DNA of 11,149 nucleotides from Chloroflexota bacterium (GCA_022574315.1 JACZSH010000040.1:1-11149), one strand, 5' to 3'; shown: positions 1-6,029, numbered from the stretch's first letter. Notes: generated by a model not told the origin, from the sequence alone. Translations and numbers: made by a program.

Positions 1-512
1 GGCGTATCTGCTTGAGAAGTCCACCCGCCCGCCAAGGCGGAGATATTCCGGATGTACGTCGAGTATTGCTCACCCATCTCGGCCATCACGTCTGGGGCTA
101 CCTCGCCAGCCGGTTCTTCCAAGAACCTTACCTGCCCAGCCACGTGGGGCACCTGCTGGGTAATCTCAGCCGTCTCAAAGCGCCGCTCGCCCTTGGTCAG
201 AATGTTCATCCGGCCGTCTTCCAATCGGTCGACCTGAACGACACGCGTCGAGGTGCCGATGCTGCAGGGCTCTGCGGGACCGCCCACCTCGGGGCCTTCA
301 TCCCAGTCCAGCCCCAGCCAGCGGAGGCTGTCCAGAATAGCCTCCACCGCCCCTTCAACCCGGCGGGCGACGTCAGTATCCTCAATGCGAACGATAAAGC
401 GGCCGCCGTTATGCCGGGCAAAGAGCCAGGCAAAGAGGGCGGTGCGAATATTGCCCACGTGGGGGAAACCGGTGGGGCTGGGGGCAAAGCGGGTTCTAAC
501 CGGACTTGTCAT
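1..512 (-). CDS. GltX N-terminus fused in frame to a LON substrate-binding domain (partial, runs off left edge)
   Basis: Reading from the ATG at 512, residues 1 to about 79 are the start of a class I glutamyl-tRNA synthetase catalytic domain. It has the FAPSPTGFPHVGNIRTALF segment carrying the HIGH-type ATP motif (here HVGN), then RFIVRIEDTD and LRWLGLDWDEGPEVGGP. A normal GltX would continue with a Tyr/Gln-Ser-x-Arg segment. This frame instead continues with IGTSTRVVQVDRLEDGRMNI and TKGERRFE, which match the LON (Lon protease N-terminal, COG2802-like) substrate-binding domain. It stays LON-like to the window edge with no stop. The start is supported by a GGGAAAGG ribosome site 6 bases upstream. 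The KMSKS half of GltX is absent, so the protein cannot be an active synthetase as read. It is either a true fusion or deletion, or a misassembly. The two halves are recognised with high confidence; whether the join is real is uncertain. Confidence 0.8.
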   Translation of the reverse strand, partial: MTSPVRTRFAPSPTGFPHVGNIRTALFAWLFARHNGGRFIVRIEDTDVARRVEGAVEAILDSLRWLGLDWDEGPEVGGPAEPCSIGTSTRVVQVDRLEDGRMNILTKGERRFETAEITQQVPHVAGQVRFLEEPAGEVAPDVMAEMGEQYSTYIRNISALAGGWTSQADT

Positions 513-670
513 GTAGAGCCTTTCCCGTGATTATTTTTCTCATTCCGCTTCACGGCTGGTCAATGTCTATTCTACCACCCTACCCACTAAGATTCTAGAC
601 ACCGAAAGGCCATTTAATTAACTCCATCAATCCTTGGATTTCCTAGTAGGAGAACCCCATCCCCCTTTGT

Positions 671-733
671 CCCCCTTCCCCTTGATAAGGGGAAGGGGGA
701 AGGACTTTAGAAAGAGGGGCTGGCGCCCCTCTT
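671..733. repeat. Two strong adjacent hairpins in the gltX-rluD spacer (REP-like element or terminator)
   Basis: This is the notable content of the 303-base gene-free stretch 513-815. Hairpin 1 is a perfect 13-bp stem, 671-683 with 687-699 (C5-TT-C4-TT against AA-G4-AA-G5), closing on the 3-base loop GAT. Hairpin 2 is a 9-bp stem, 712-720 AAGAGGGGC with 725-733, with loop TGGC. Read on the minus strand, hairpin 2 lies about 80 bases past the rluD stop and is followed by TTTCT, so it could end the dksA-lspA-rluD transcript. The CCCC/GGGG composition and the pairing of two hairpins also resemble dispersed intergenic palindromes. Which of the two it is cannot be settled from one copy. The remainder of the spacer (513-670 and 734-815) shows no gene. 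Confidence 0.6.
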
Positions 734-815
734 AGACACCCCTTAGACTAACTCGGAAAAGAAAGGAGGGAAGTAAGAGAGGAATAAAGGTATGGGATTT
801 AGAAAATACAGTTAA

Positions 816-1712
816 CTAGGCAAGCGCTTCGAGTGCCTGCGCTAAATCCGGAGGCAACTCAGAGGTGAACTCGACGTATTTACCGGTGGAGGGCAACCGA
901 AAGCCGAGGCGGCAGGCGTGCAGAAACTGGCGCGACAGGTGGGGGGATTTCACACCGTAGACGGCGTCTCCCATCACCGGGTAGCCGATAGCGGAGAGAT
1001 GAACCCGTATCTGATGGGTGCGCCCCGTCTGCGGGACAACTTCGAGCAGGGTGCAGCTACCGATATATTTCATCACCCGGTACTCGGAACGCGCTTCCCG
1101 GCCCTCCGTAAGGACGGCCATGCGCTGCCGATTCCGCGGGTCGCGGCCCAGAGGCGCCTCGATGACACCACTTTCCGGGGTGAGCCGCCCTTTTACCAGC
1201 GCCTGATAGGCTTTATGGACGGTGCGGTTTTTAAACTGCGACATCAGGTCCGACCGGGCGCCCTCATTCCTGACAATCAGCATCAAACCCGAAGTATCCT
1301 TGTCCAGACGGTGCACGATGCCGGGTCGAAGCGAGTCACCAGTATCAGCCAGGTGGGGATAACGGTGCAAGAGGGCGTTAACCAGGGTGTGGTCAGGATG
1401 GCCCGGCGCCGGATGTACCGTCAGGCCGGCGGGTTTATCGATGACGAGGAGGTCATCATCCTCATAGATAATCCGCAGCGGGATATCTTCGGGGAGCAGT
1501 CGGACGGGTGGAACCGACGGGACCGTAATATTCACCGTATCGCCGATGTCCAGCTTCAAGCCTGCCCGGACGACGCGGGAATTGACCGTCACGTGACCTT
1601 CGCCGATGAGTTTCTGGGCAAATGTCCGTGAGATTTCCGGGCACTTCAAGGCAACAAAGCGGTCAAGTCTTAGCCCGGCATTATCAACAACAAAACTAAA
1701 GGTCCTGTCCAT
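816..1712 (-). CDS. rluD: RluA/RluD-family 23S rRNA pseudouridine synthase
   Basis: This is a 298-residue enzyme that isomerises specific uridines in RNA to pseudouridine. Family members of this length with an N-terminal S4 domain usually modify 23S rRNA in the cytoplasm. Residues about 13-65 form the S4 RNA-binding domain (LRLDRFVAL, then FAQKLIGEGHVTVN). The catalytic domain follows with VIDKPAGLTVHPAPGH (about 90-105) and the signature GIVHRLDKDTSGLML, whose Asp137 is the expected nucleophile. PQTGRTHQIRVHL near residue 240 is the conserved C-terminal motif. I start at the ATG at 1712, because the upstream ATG at 1769 would add 19 residues lying deep inside lspA with no resemblance to the family. 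The gene overlaps the end of lspA by 17 bp and has no clear Shine-Dalgarno site, so translation is probably coupled. Assignment to RluD rather than another RluA paralogue is tentative. Confidence 0.93.
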   Translation of the reverse strand: MDRTFSFVVDNAGLRLDRFVALKCPEISRTFAQKLIGEGHVTVNSRVVRAGLKLDIGDTVNITVPSVPPVRLLPEDIPLRIIYEDDDLLVIDKPAGLTVHPAPGHPDHTLVNALLHRYPHLADTGDSLRPGIVHRLDKDTSGLMLIVRNEGARSDLMSQFKNRTVHKAYQALVKGRLTPESGVIEAPLGRDPRNRQRMAVLTEGREARSEYRVMKYIGSCTLLEVVPQTGRTHQIRVHLSAIGYPVMGDAVYGVKSPHLSRQFLHACRLGFRLPSTGKYVEFTSELPPDLAQALEALA

Positions 1713-2211
1713 CCTGATATTTCTCAACCTGGGGAGAGCGCAGCAGGCAGTAAGCCAGCATGATAACACCCACCGTCACCGCAGAATCGGCGACGTTGAA
1801 TGCCGGCCAGAAAGTAAAATCGATAAAATCGGTGACATAGCCGCGAAAAATACGGTCAATGACGTTACCGATGGTGCCGCCGAGGACAAGCCCAAGGCCG
1901 AAGTAGCCCAGTTTACCGGTGAACACGGGAAACCGACGATAAATGACAAAAGCGTAGGCCAGCACCAGGCTAATACCGGTCAAAGCAATGATAGTCAGAA
2001 TAAGCGATTGTCCCTGAAACAAGCCAAAGGCAGCCCCGGTGTTCTGGAGATTGGTTACCCGGAATATTCCGGTATTATATAAAGAGCCGCCTTCGAGTAT
2101 ATTGTCCCTTATCCAGGTCTTGCTGAGCTGGTCAGCCACCGAGATGAGTATTCCAGTCAGAAATAAGGCTACATATCGCCACTTATACAGCGGGGGGGGT
2201 TCATCTCGCAT
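1696..2211 (-). CDS. lspA: Lipoprotein signal peptidase (signal peptidase II)
   Basis: This is a 171-residue inner-membrane aspartyl peptidase that removes the signal peptide from diacylated prolipoproteins just before the lipidated cysteine. Four hydrophobic segments are visible, near residues 13-27, 68-92, 102-118 and 137-157. Family motifs are present in order: DQLSK (27-31), NTGAAFGLF (57-65), GGTIGNVIDRIFRGYVTDFI (111-130) and WPAFNVADSAVTVG (135-148). The catalytic pair should be Asp119 and Asp142. The length is normal for the family. The start ATG at 2211 lies inside the end of the dksA-like gene (11-bp overlap), which implies translational coupling. A run of eight C residues (sense strand) falls within codons 5-7 (Pro-Pro-Pro) and is a potential slippage site. 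The TRAP substrate-binding protein at the right of the window looks like a possible client. Confidence 0.97.
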   Translation of the reverse strand: MRDEPPPLYKWRYVALFLTGILISVADQLSKTWIRDNILEGGSLYNTGIFRVTNLQNTGAAFGLFQGQSLILTIIALTGISLVLAYAFVIYRRFPVFTGKLGYFGLGLVLGGTIGNVIDRIFRGYVTDFIDFTFWPAFNVADSAVTVGVIMLAYCLLRSPQVEKYQDGQDL

Positions 2212-2563
2212 TCTTTGCCAGCTGCGCCTTACAGTTCATGCACAAATACGCCTGGGGCAACGCTTCCAGCCTTTCCGGGTCGATGGCTTTGCCACAGATA
2301 TCACAGAGACCATAAGTATCTTCTTCAAACTTATGTAAAGCATGTTCCACGTCAGCCATCTGCTCTTTAATGCGCTTTTCCAGAGCGGCGCGTTTTTCCA
2401 TCTCGAGAGCTTCGTTCGCCTCTTCTTCTCGCTTACCAAAAGGGCTGCCCTCGCGTCTTTCCTCCTGGGGATTGGCGCTGGATTGCAGCTGGTCCAACTC
2501 TTCTAACAGGTGCGTTTTCTCGTTTTCCAGGTGCGAGCGGAGAATATTCAGTTTAGCCGTCAT
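2201..2563 (-). CDS. DksA/TraR-family zinc-finger protein
   Basis: This 120-residue cytoplasmic protein has a long charged helical N-terminal half (about residues 1-80, rich in Glu, Lys and Leu, consistent with a coiled coil). The C-terminal half is a four-cysteine zinc finger, YGLCDICGKAIDPERLEALP then YLCMNC, with ligands Cys87, Cys90, Cys108 and Cys111. DksA-type proteins insert their coiled coil into the RNA polymerase secondary channel and modulate initiation, often with ppGpp. Many short relatives such as this one have no defined role. The Asp residues at the coiled-coil tip that define true DksA are not evident, so I do not use the dksA symbol. A GGGGGGAAG ribosome site sits just upstream of the start. 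It is the first gene of the operon with lspA and rluD and overlaps lspA by 11 bp. Confidence 0.9.
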   Translation of the reverse strand: MTAKLNILRSHLENEKTHLLEELDQLQSSANPQEERREGSPFGKREEEANEALEMEKRAALEKRIKEQMADVEHALHKFEEDTYGLCDICGKAIDPERLEALPQAYLCMNCKAQLAKNAR

Positions 2564-2935
2564 CTCTTCCCCCCTACTCTCAACTATGAGACAGGTGTTA
2601 TGCGGTATTTACGTTCAAAGTCAGGTATGCCGTTATCTGCCAACTGAAGACCTGAAAAAAGAGTAGGATGGACAGATTTGTCCAGTGCTACCAGCAACTG
2701 GCGGTTGGTACTGTTTTACCCACCGCGCCAGCGCAAATCAGCCAAGAAAAAGCCCCCCGGTCGAATCTTGAAGTACCAAGGTATAGCATAAGTTAAGTGT
2801 AACCCATTTACGTCACGTGGTCAATGCCCCAGCCAGTTATTTTTAGATGACTTTTAAAAATTTACGTTGTTTTCTGCAGGTTTACCGAAGACGGATTGCC
2901 CTATCAGTAAAAAGGACCGCTCAAGGAGTGATCAC
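2564..2935. other. Gene-free spacer between the dksA-like gene and the initiator tRNA
   Basis: No coding sequence is supportable here. It must hold the minus-strand promoter of the dksA-lspA-rluD operon, but I find no convincing -35/-10 pair. A 6-bp perfect inverted repeat with a 4-base loop (TGGACA at 2669-2674, TGTCCA at 2679-2684) is the clearest structure. The stretch around 2845-2875 is AT-rich compared with the rest. Confidence 0.5.
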
Positions 2936-2964
2936 TTGACACTCCAACGGTGAGGAACTATACT
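2936..2964 (+). promoter_or_regulatory. Sigma70-type promoter of the initiator tRNA gene
   Basis: A perfect -35 box TTGACA (2936-2941) is followed by a 17-base spacer and the -10 box TATACT (2959-2964, 5 of 6 consensus). Transcription should start near 2971, about 9 bases before the mature tRNA. A 10-bp perfect palindrome AGTGATCACT (2927-2936) touches the first base of the -35 box. Confidence 0.85.
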
Positions 2965-2979
2965 GGAGGTGCCCGGTGA

Positions 2980-3054
2980 CGCGGGGTGGAGCAGTGGCAG
3001 CTCGTCGGGCTCATAACCCGAAGGTCGCTGGTTCGAATCCAGCCCCCGCTACCA
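2980..3054 (+). tRNA. Initiator tRNA-Met (anticodon CAU)
   Basis: The sequence folds as a full cloverleaf. The acceptor is CGCGGGG with CCCCGCU and encoded ACCA; the D stem is GAGC/GCUC; the anticodon arm is UCGGG-CUCAUAA-CCCGA; the T arm is GCUGG-UUCGAAU-CCAGC. Three initiator hallmarks separate it from elongator Met or Ile tRNAs: bases 1 and 72 (C and U) do not pair, the D stem has an A11-U24 pair, and the anticodon stem ends in three G-C pairs. CCA is encoded. It is the formyl-methionine acceptor used to start translation. It stands alone, with its own promoter and terminator. Confidence 0.96.
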
Positions 3055-3072
3055 ATTATTAAAGCTAAAATG

Positions 3073-3110
3073 CCCTCGATTTCTAAAAGATTTCGGGGGT
3101 TTTCTCATTT
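3073..3110 (+). terminator. Rho-independent terminator after the initiator tRNA
   Basis: The stem CCCUCGA (3073-3079) pairs with UCGGGGG (3093-3099, one U-G pair). The loop is A-rich, and TTTTCTCATTTTT follows directly. It lies about 20 bases past the tRNA end. Confidence 0.75.
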
Positions 3111-3167
3111 TTGCTAACAAATTTGCTAATAATGATTTTCAACAGCCCCTTTTTCACGCATGGGTAA

Positions 3168-3653
3168 CACCATTTTGTCAAAGCCTGCAGCGGCGGCTTC
3201 ATCAGGCATCACGAGCAGTTCGAAGAAGTTCTTCAGACCAAACACCAGGCCCTGAGTTGCGTAACCTGCCCTGACCCGCACAAGGGTGTCGTCCAGGAAC
3301 TTAAAGCCGGCAATCCCGGCAGTCGAATTGATTGCCAGGACTGCCATTTCAAGGAAGAGAATACCCAGAAATCGTCGGTCATGAAATCAATGGTGGACTG
3401 CGTCGACTGCCACCTGCCGCGCATCGTCAAGAGCGCCGTGGGTAACGCCGACGGCTACACCGGTGACATACGGGCCCACCTCTGGGCAATCGACCCTGAA
3501 GCCACCTCGCAGTTCTCGGAAGACGGCTCAGCAGCGATTTCGCAGGTCACCCTTGACTTTGCCGGCAAGTCCTGCCATCGCGACGGCGGGTCGGCAACGG
3601 TGAAGACGGACGAGGAGTTGAAAGCCGAAGCTATCGGCTACCACAACCGCTAA
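3168..3653 (+). pseudogene. Decayed C-terminal fragment of a multiheme c-type cytochrome
   Basis: The open frame after the stop at 3165 encodes about 160 residues whose order of heme sites is that of a periplasmic multiheme cytochrome c. Two CxxCH motifs are intact: CQDCHF and, about 18 residues on, CVDCHLPRIVKSAVG. Two others look broken by single substitutions: CVTCPDPH, where His is expected at the fifth position, and AGKSCHRDGG, where the first Cys is Gly. The further N-terminal ACSGGF also resembles a lost site. There is no signal peptide, no start codon with a ribosome site, and an in-frame stop just upstream, while the C-terminus (TDEELKAEAIGYHNR) ends cleanly before a good terminator. 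Such proteins carry electrons in anaerobic respiration. I read this as a remnant. A sequencing-error explanation for the broken motifs is possible but would not supply the missing start. Confidence 0.7.
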
Positions 3654-3683
3654 CCACATATGTCCGCGAGGACGGTAAATAAA

Positions 3684-3723
3684 GGGGAAGCCGAATGTGT
3701 TTCAGCTTCCCCTTCTTGTTTTC
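3684..3723 (+). terminator. Rho-independent terminator after the cytochrome remnant
   Basis: A perfect 8-bp stem (GGGGAAGC 3684-3691 with GCTTCCCC 3705-3712) with a 13-base loop is followed by the T-rich tail TTCTTGTTTTC. It sits about 30 bases past the cytochrome stop, so it likely belonged to the intact gene. Confidence 0.8.
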
Positions 3724-3761
3724 ACCGGAGCGAGCCGTAGAGTTCCCGCCCCGGAAAACCA

Positions 3762-3790
3762 TTGACAGCCGCCGGAAAACGCTTTACTAT
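3762..3790 (+). promoter_or_regulatory. Sigma70-type promoter of the NAD-binding protein gene
   Basis: The -35 box TTGACA (3762-3767, perfect) is followed by a 17-base spacer and the -10 box TACTAT (3785-3790, 4 of 6). The start point would be near 3797, giving a leader of roughly 63 bases before the ATG at 3860. It also argues against any upstream start codon for that gene. Confidence 0.7.
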
Positions 3791-3859
3791 TACACCGGAT
3801 TCAGCGGCCAATCTCCGGCCAGAGATACTTCCGGGAAAATAACGGAAAGGAGTGGTGTA

Positions 3860-4699
3860 ATGACGACAATCGCCTTAATGGGCGCCGGCGGGAAAATGGG
3901 TCAGCGCCTCACCCGAAACCTGAAGGACAATCCTGACTACAAGACGCTCTACGTTGAAATCAGCCAGGAAGGGATTGCCCGCCTGACAGAGCAAGGGCTG
4001 ATGGTAACCCCCCAGGATGAAGCCGTGGCCCAGGCCGACGTGGTTCTCCTGGCGCTGCCGGACGTGCTTATCGGTAAAATCTGCCACCAACTCGTACCCA
4101 AGCTGAGGAGCGGCACCATGGTTATCAGTCTTGACCCGGCGGCGGGATTTGCCGGTATGCTGCCGGAGCGGGATGACATTACCTACTTCATTACCCACCC
4201 CTGTCACCCGCCACTGTTCGGTGATGAAACCGACCCGGAGGCGTTACACGACTGGTTCGGCGCCTACAAGGCCAAACAGAGCATCGTCTGCGCCCTGCAT
4301 CGCGGCCCGGAAGAGGATTACGCGAAGGGAGAGGCGATTGCCAAAGTCATCTATGCCCCGGTAACGAGAGCGCACCGGGTCACCACGGAGCAGATGGTAA
4401 TCCTGGAACCAGCCCTGGTGGAGACATTAACCACCACCTGTGCCACCATTCTCCGCGAAGGGATGGAGGAAGCCATCCACATGGGTGTCCCGGAGGAGGC
4501 GGTGCGTGACTTTTTCTGGGGACATCTCCGCACCTGCATCGCCATCGTTTTTGACGTGGCCGGATTCCCCATGTCCGACGGCGCCAAGTTAGCCGTGGAG
4601 AAGGCCAAACCACAGGTCTTTCAGCCCGACTGGAAAAAGGTCATGTCCATGGAGAGTATCAAGCAAAGCGTCAGCGATATCACCCACGCCACGCAATGA
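3860..4699 (+). CDS. NAD(P)-binding protein with phosphogluconate dehydrogenase C-terminal-like domain (ApnO-like)
   Basis: This is a 279-residue cytoplasmic oxidoreductase candidate. The N-terminal Rossmann fold opens with IALMGAGGKMGQRL (dinucleotide loop G8-x-G10-G11-x-x-G14), then has VEIS (32-35) after the second strand and DVVLLALPD (60-68). A helical second half contains HPCHPPLFGDE (113-123), a conserved-looking Lys/His-rich stretch after residue 140, and FFWGHLRTCIAI. This layout matches the PGDH_C family, which includes D-apionate oxidoisomerase (ApnO) and relatives related to 3-hydroxyacid dehydrogenases. The substrate cannot be assigned and no apiose or apionate genes are nearby. 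The start is fixed by the AAAGGAG ribosome site about 7 bases upstream, so an ATG at 3695 in the same frame is rejected. The gene appears monocistronic with its own promoter. The family call is from memory of the fold and motifs. Confidence 0.8.
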   Translation: MTTIALMGAGGKMGQRLTRNLKDNPDYKTLYVEISQEGIARLTEQGLMVTPQDEAVAQADVVLLALPDVLIGKICHQLVPKLRSGTMVISLDPAAGFAGMLPERDDITYFITHPCHPPLFGDETDPEALHDWFGAYKAKQSIVCALHRGPEEDYAKGEAIAKVIYAPVTRAHRVTTEQMVILEPALVETLTTTCATILREGMEEAIHMGVPEEAVRDFFWGHLRTCIAIVFDVAGFPMSDGAKLAVEKAKPQVFQPDWKKVMSMESIKQSVSDITHATQ

Positions 4700-4795
4700 T
4701 GAGGATAGGCTGATATCCGCTCAGCTTGACGGGAGCTGCCCCGACAATATATCCGAGGAGAGAGTTTCCCCACCCTACCGCCGGCCCGGCGCGGG

Positions 4796-4984
4796 CTATT
4801 CCAGGCCAGGAGACCAGGCCTGAGTTTCCGTTCCCCGGGATAGCTTCTCCAGAATAAAACCGGCGTACCAGTCCGGCCAGTTTTCATCCGGAGAGCCGAG
4901 CTGCTGCTCGTAGAGGGAGTGGGCTTTTTTGGCTTCCACGAGGAGAGCGGCCAGTAGTTCACGGGTCATTTTATAACTTTGCAT
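4796..4984 (-). CDS. Short conserved hypothetical protein
   Basis: This is a 62-residue protein of unknown function. An amphipathic N-terminal helix (MTRELLAALLVEAKKAHSLY) leads to LGSPDENWPDWYAGFILEKL, then a short polar tail. The AHxxYE...DENWPDWYA pattern is one I recall from small uncharacterised bacterial proteins, but no function is attached to it. There is no membrane segment or signal peptide. Two ATGs lie 6 bases apart. GAGAGG is only 1 base from the first (4990) and 7 bases from the second (4984), so I choose the second. The gene is alone on its strand, between the PGDH_C-like gene and the TSUP gene, and shows no operon partner. Confidence comes from the ribosome site and the recognisable motif. 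Confidence 0.65.
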   Translation of the reverse strand: MQSYKMTRELLAALLVEAKKAHSLYEQQLGSPDENWPDWYAGFILEKLSRGTETQAWSPGLE

Positions 4985-5102
4985 AGACATTCCTCTCTTG
5001 TTGAAGGCCTGGTGCCGGGGACAGGACGAGATACATTAATTATCCGTCATTTCCGACCGCCCAGCAACCCGCACCCGGATATGAGGCGGCACCGAGAAAA
5101 GG

Positions 5103-5108
5103 TATAAT
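5103..5108 (+). promoter_or_regulatory. Possible -10 box for the TSUP gene
   Basis: A perfect TATAAT lies 12 bases before the ATG at 5121, so a transcript would start about 6 bases ahead of the gene and be nearly leaderless. No good -35 box is found at 16-18 bases, and the gene has no clear ribosome site. The real promoter may be elsewhere. Confidence 0.35.
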
Positions 5109-5120
5109 ATCGGCGAAGCA

Positions 5121-5930
5121 ATGATTGATACCAGCCTGTGGTTTTTGTTTCCGGTAGGCATCGGTATCGCTACCATCGCCATGATGGCCGGTATCGGGGG
5201 CGCGGTACTGTTCGCTCCTTTTTTCATGCTGGTGCTGAAACTGGACCCGCTGCTGGCGCTCGGAGCCGGCCTGGTAATCGAGTTTTTCGGGTTTTCCAGC
5301 GGCGTTATCGGCTACTGGCGACGAGGGGCAATAAACTTCCATATCGTGAAACAACTGATTGTACTCACTGTCCCGGCAACCGTGGTGGGAGTGGTCCTGG
5401 GAAGAATATTCCCCGCTTTCGTTTTACAATCGCTACTTGCCCTGCTCCTTTTTTACCTTGCCTATCAGTTCTTACTCAGAGGCAAGGAGTGTCTGCCCAA
5501 ACACCCGAAACATACCGGAGCCAGCGCCGAGTTAAAGAAAGAAGCGACCAGCGTGGCCACCAGGATAACCAGCTTCTTCGGGGGGTTATCAATCGGCATG
5601 ATATCCGCCGGGCTGGGTGAGCTTAACGAGTATAATTTTCTGCAAAGGATGAAATTACCGGTGGCCACCGCCTCGGCCACCTCGGTGTTCCTGGTGGCCA
5701 TGAGCGCCACCATCGGTTCCATTTTTCATGCCTATTTCTTTTTCCAGGAAGGCAACCCGACCGTCTTTAGCCGTATTCTTTCCCTGCTTGTTTTTACCGT
5801 CCCCGGAGTGATAACGGGCGCCCAGTTTGGGGTCTTTTTATCCGGTATCATCAACGTTAACGTCATGGGTAAATTTATCGGCACGCTCTTCGGAGTCCTG
5901 GGGATTTTGACTCTTTTCCTGATATTTTGA
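5121..5930 (+). CDS. TSUP (TauE/SafE)-family anion exporter
   Basis: This is a 269-residue integral membrane protein. About eight hydrophobic segments are visible in two halves split by a charged loop near residues 125-155. Each half begins with the family pattern: GIGIATIAMMAGIGGAVLFA (about 13-32) and FFGGLSIGMISAGLGELNEY (about 153-172), followed by a helix with PVATASATSVFLV. This two-fold repeat with Gly-rich re-entrant stretches is typical of TauE/SafE/YfcA proteins, proposed to move sulfite, sulfoacetate or other small anions across the inner membrane. Length is normal. It faces the SDR gene tail to tail and shares a terminator region with it, so it is not in the TRAP operon. The substrate is unknown. 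Confidence 0.9.
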   Translation: MIDTSLWFLFPVGIGIATIAMMAGIGGAVLFAPFFMLVLKLDPLLALGAGLVIEFFGFSSGVIGYWRRGAINFHIVKQLIVLTVPATVVGVVLGRIFPAFVLQSLLALLLFYLAYQFLLRGKECLPKHPKHTGASAELKKEATSVATRITSFFGGLSIGMISAGLGELNEYNFLQRMKLPVATASATSVFLVAMSATIGSIFHAYFFFQEGNPTVFSRILSLLVFTVPGVITGAQFGVFLSGIINVNVMGKFIGTLFGVLGILTLFLIF

Positions 5931-5934
5931 CAAC

Positions 5935-5985
5935 GCCGCTTCGTCTAAAGAGGCGGCACCGCACGCCCGGCGGTGCCATTTTGTT
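5935..5985 (+). terminator. Tandem-hairpin terminator between convergent TSUP and SDR genes
   Basis: Hairpin B is a perfect 8-bp stem, GGCACCGC (5955-5962) with GCGGTGCC (5970-5977), and a 7-base loop, followed by ATTTTGTT. This is a standard terminator for the TSUP gene. Hairpin A just upstream (GCCGCTTC 5935-5942 with GAGGCGGC 5950-5957, one U-G pair) shares three bases with B, so the two are partly exclusive. On the minus strand the same stems lie about 50 bases beyond the SDR stop and could also stop that transcript. Confidence 0.7.
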
Positions 5986-6029
5986 GCTTGAATCGACTAC
6001 CGGTTACTTCATCACGGAAAGTAACGCCG

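Noticed and set aside
918..1631. A 237-codon open frame on the plus strand
   Set aside because: It is antisense to the pseudouridine synthase gene, with no recognisable domain or start signal.
3110..3129. Short direct repeat TTTGCTAA as an attachment site beside the tRNA
   Set aside because: The two copies are only 12 bases apart, do not match the tRNA 3' end, and no integrase is present.
3126..3347. A 73-codon minus-strand frame ending in KMVLPMREKGAVENHY
   Set aside because: The ending looks protein-like, but most of the frame is antisense to the clear cytochrome sequence and no family is recognised. I cannot exclude that the part near 3126-3190 is a scrap of another lost gene.
3695..3859. 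N-terminal extension of the PGDH_C-like protein from an upstream ATG
   Set aside because: The extension starts inside the terminator stem-loop, crosses a near-consensus promoter, and has no ribosome site, while the ATG at 3860 has a good one.
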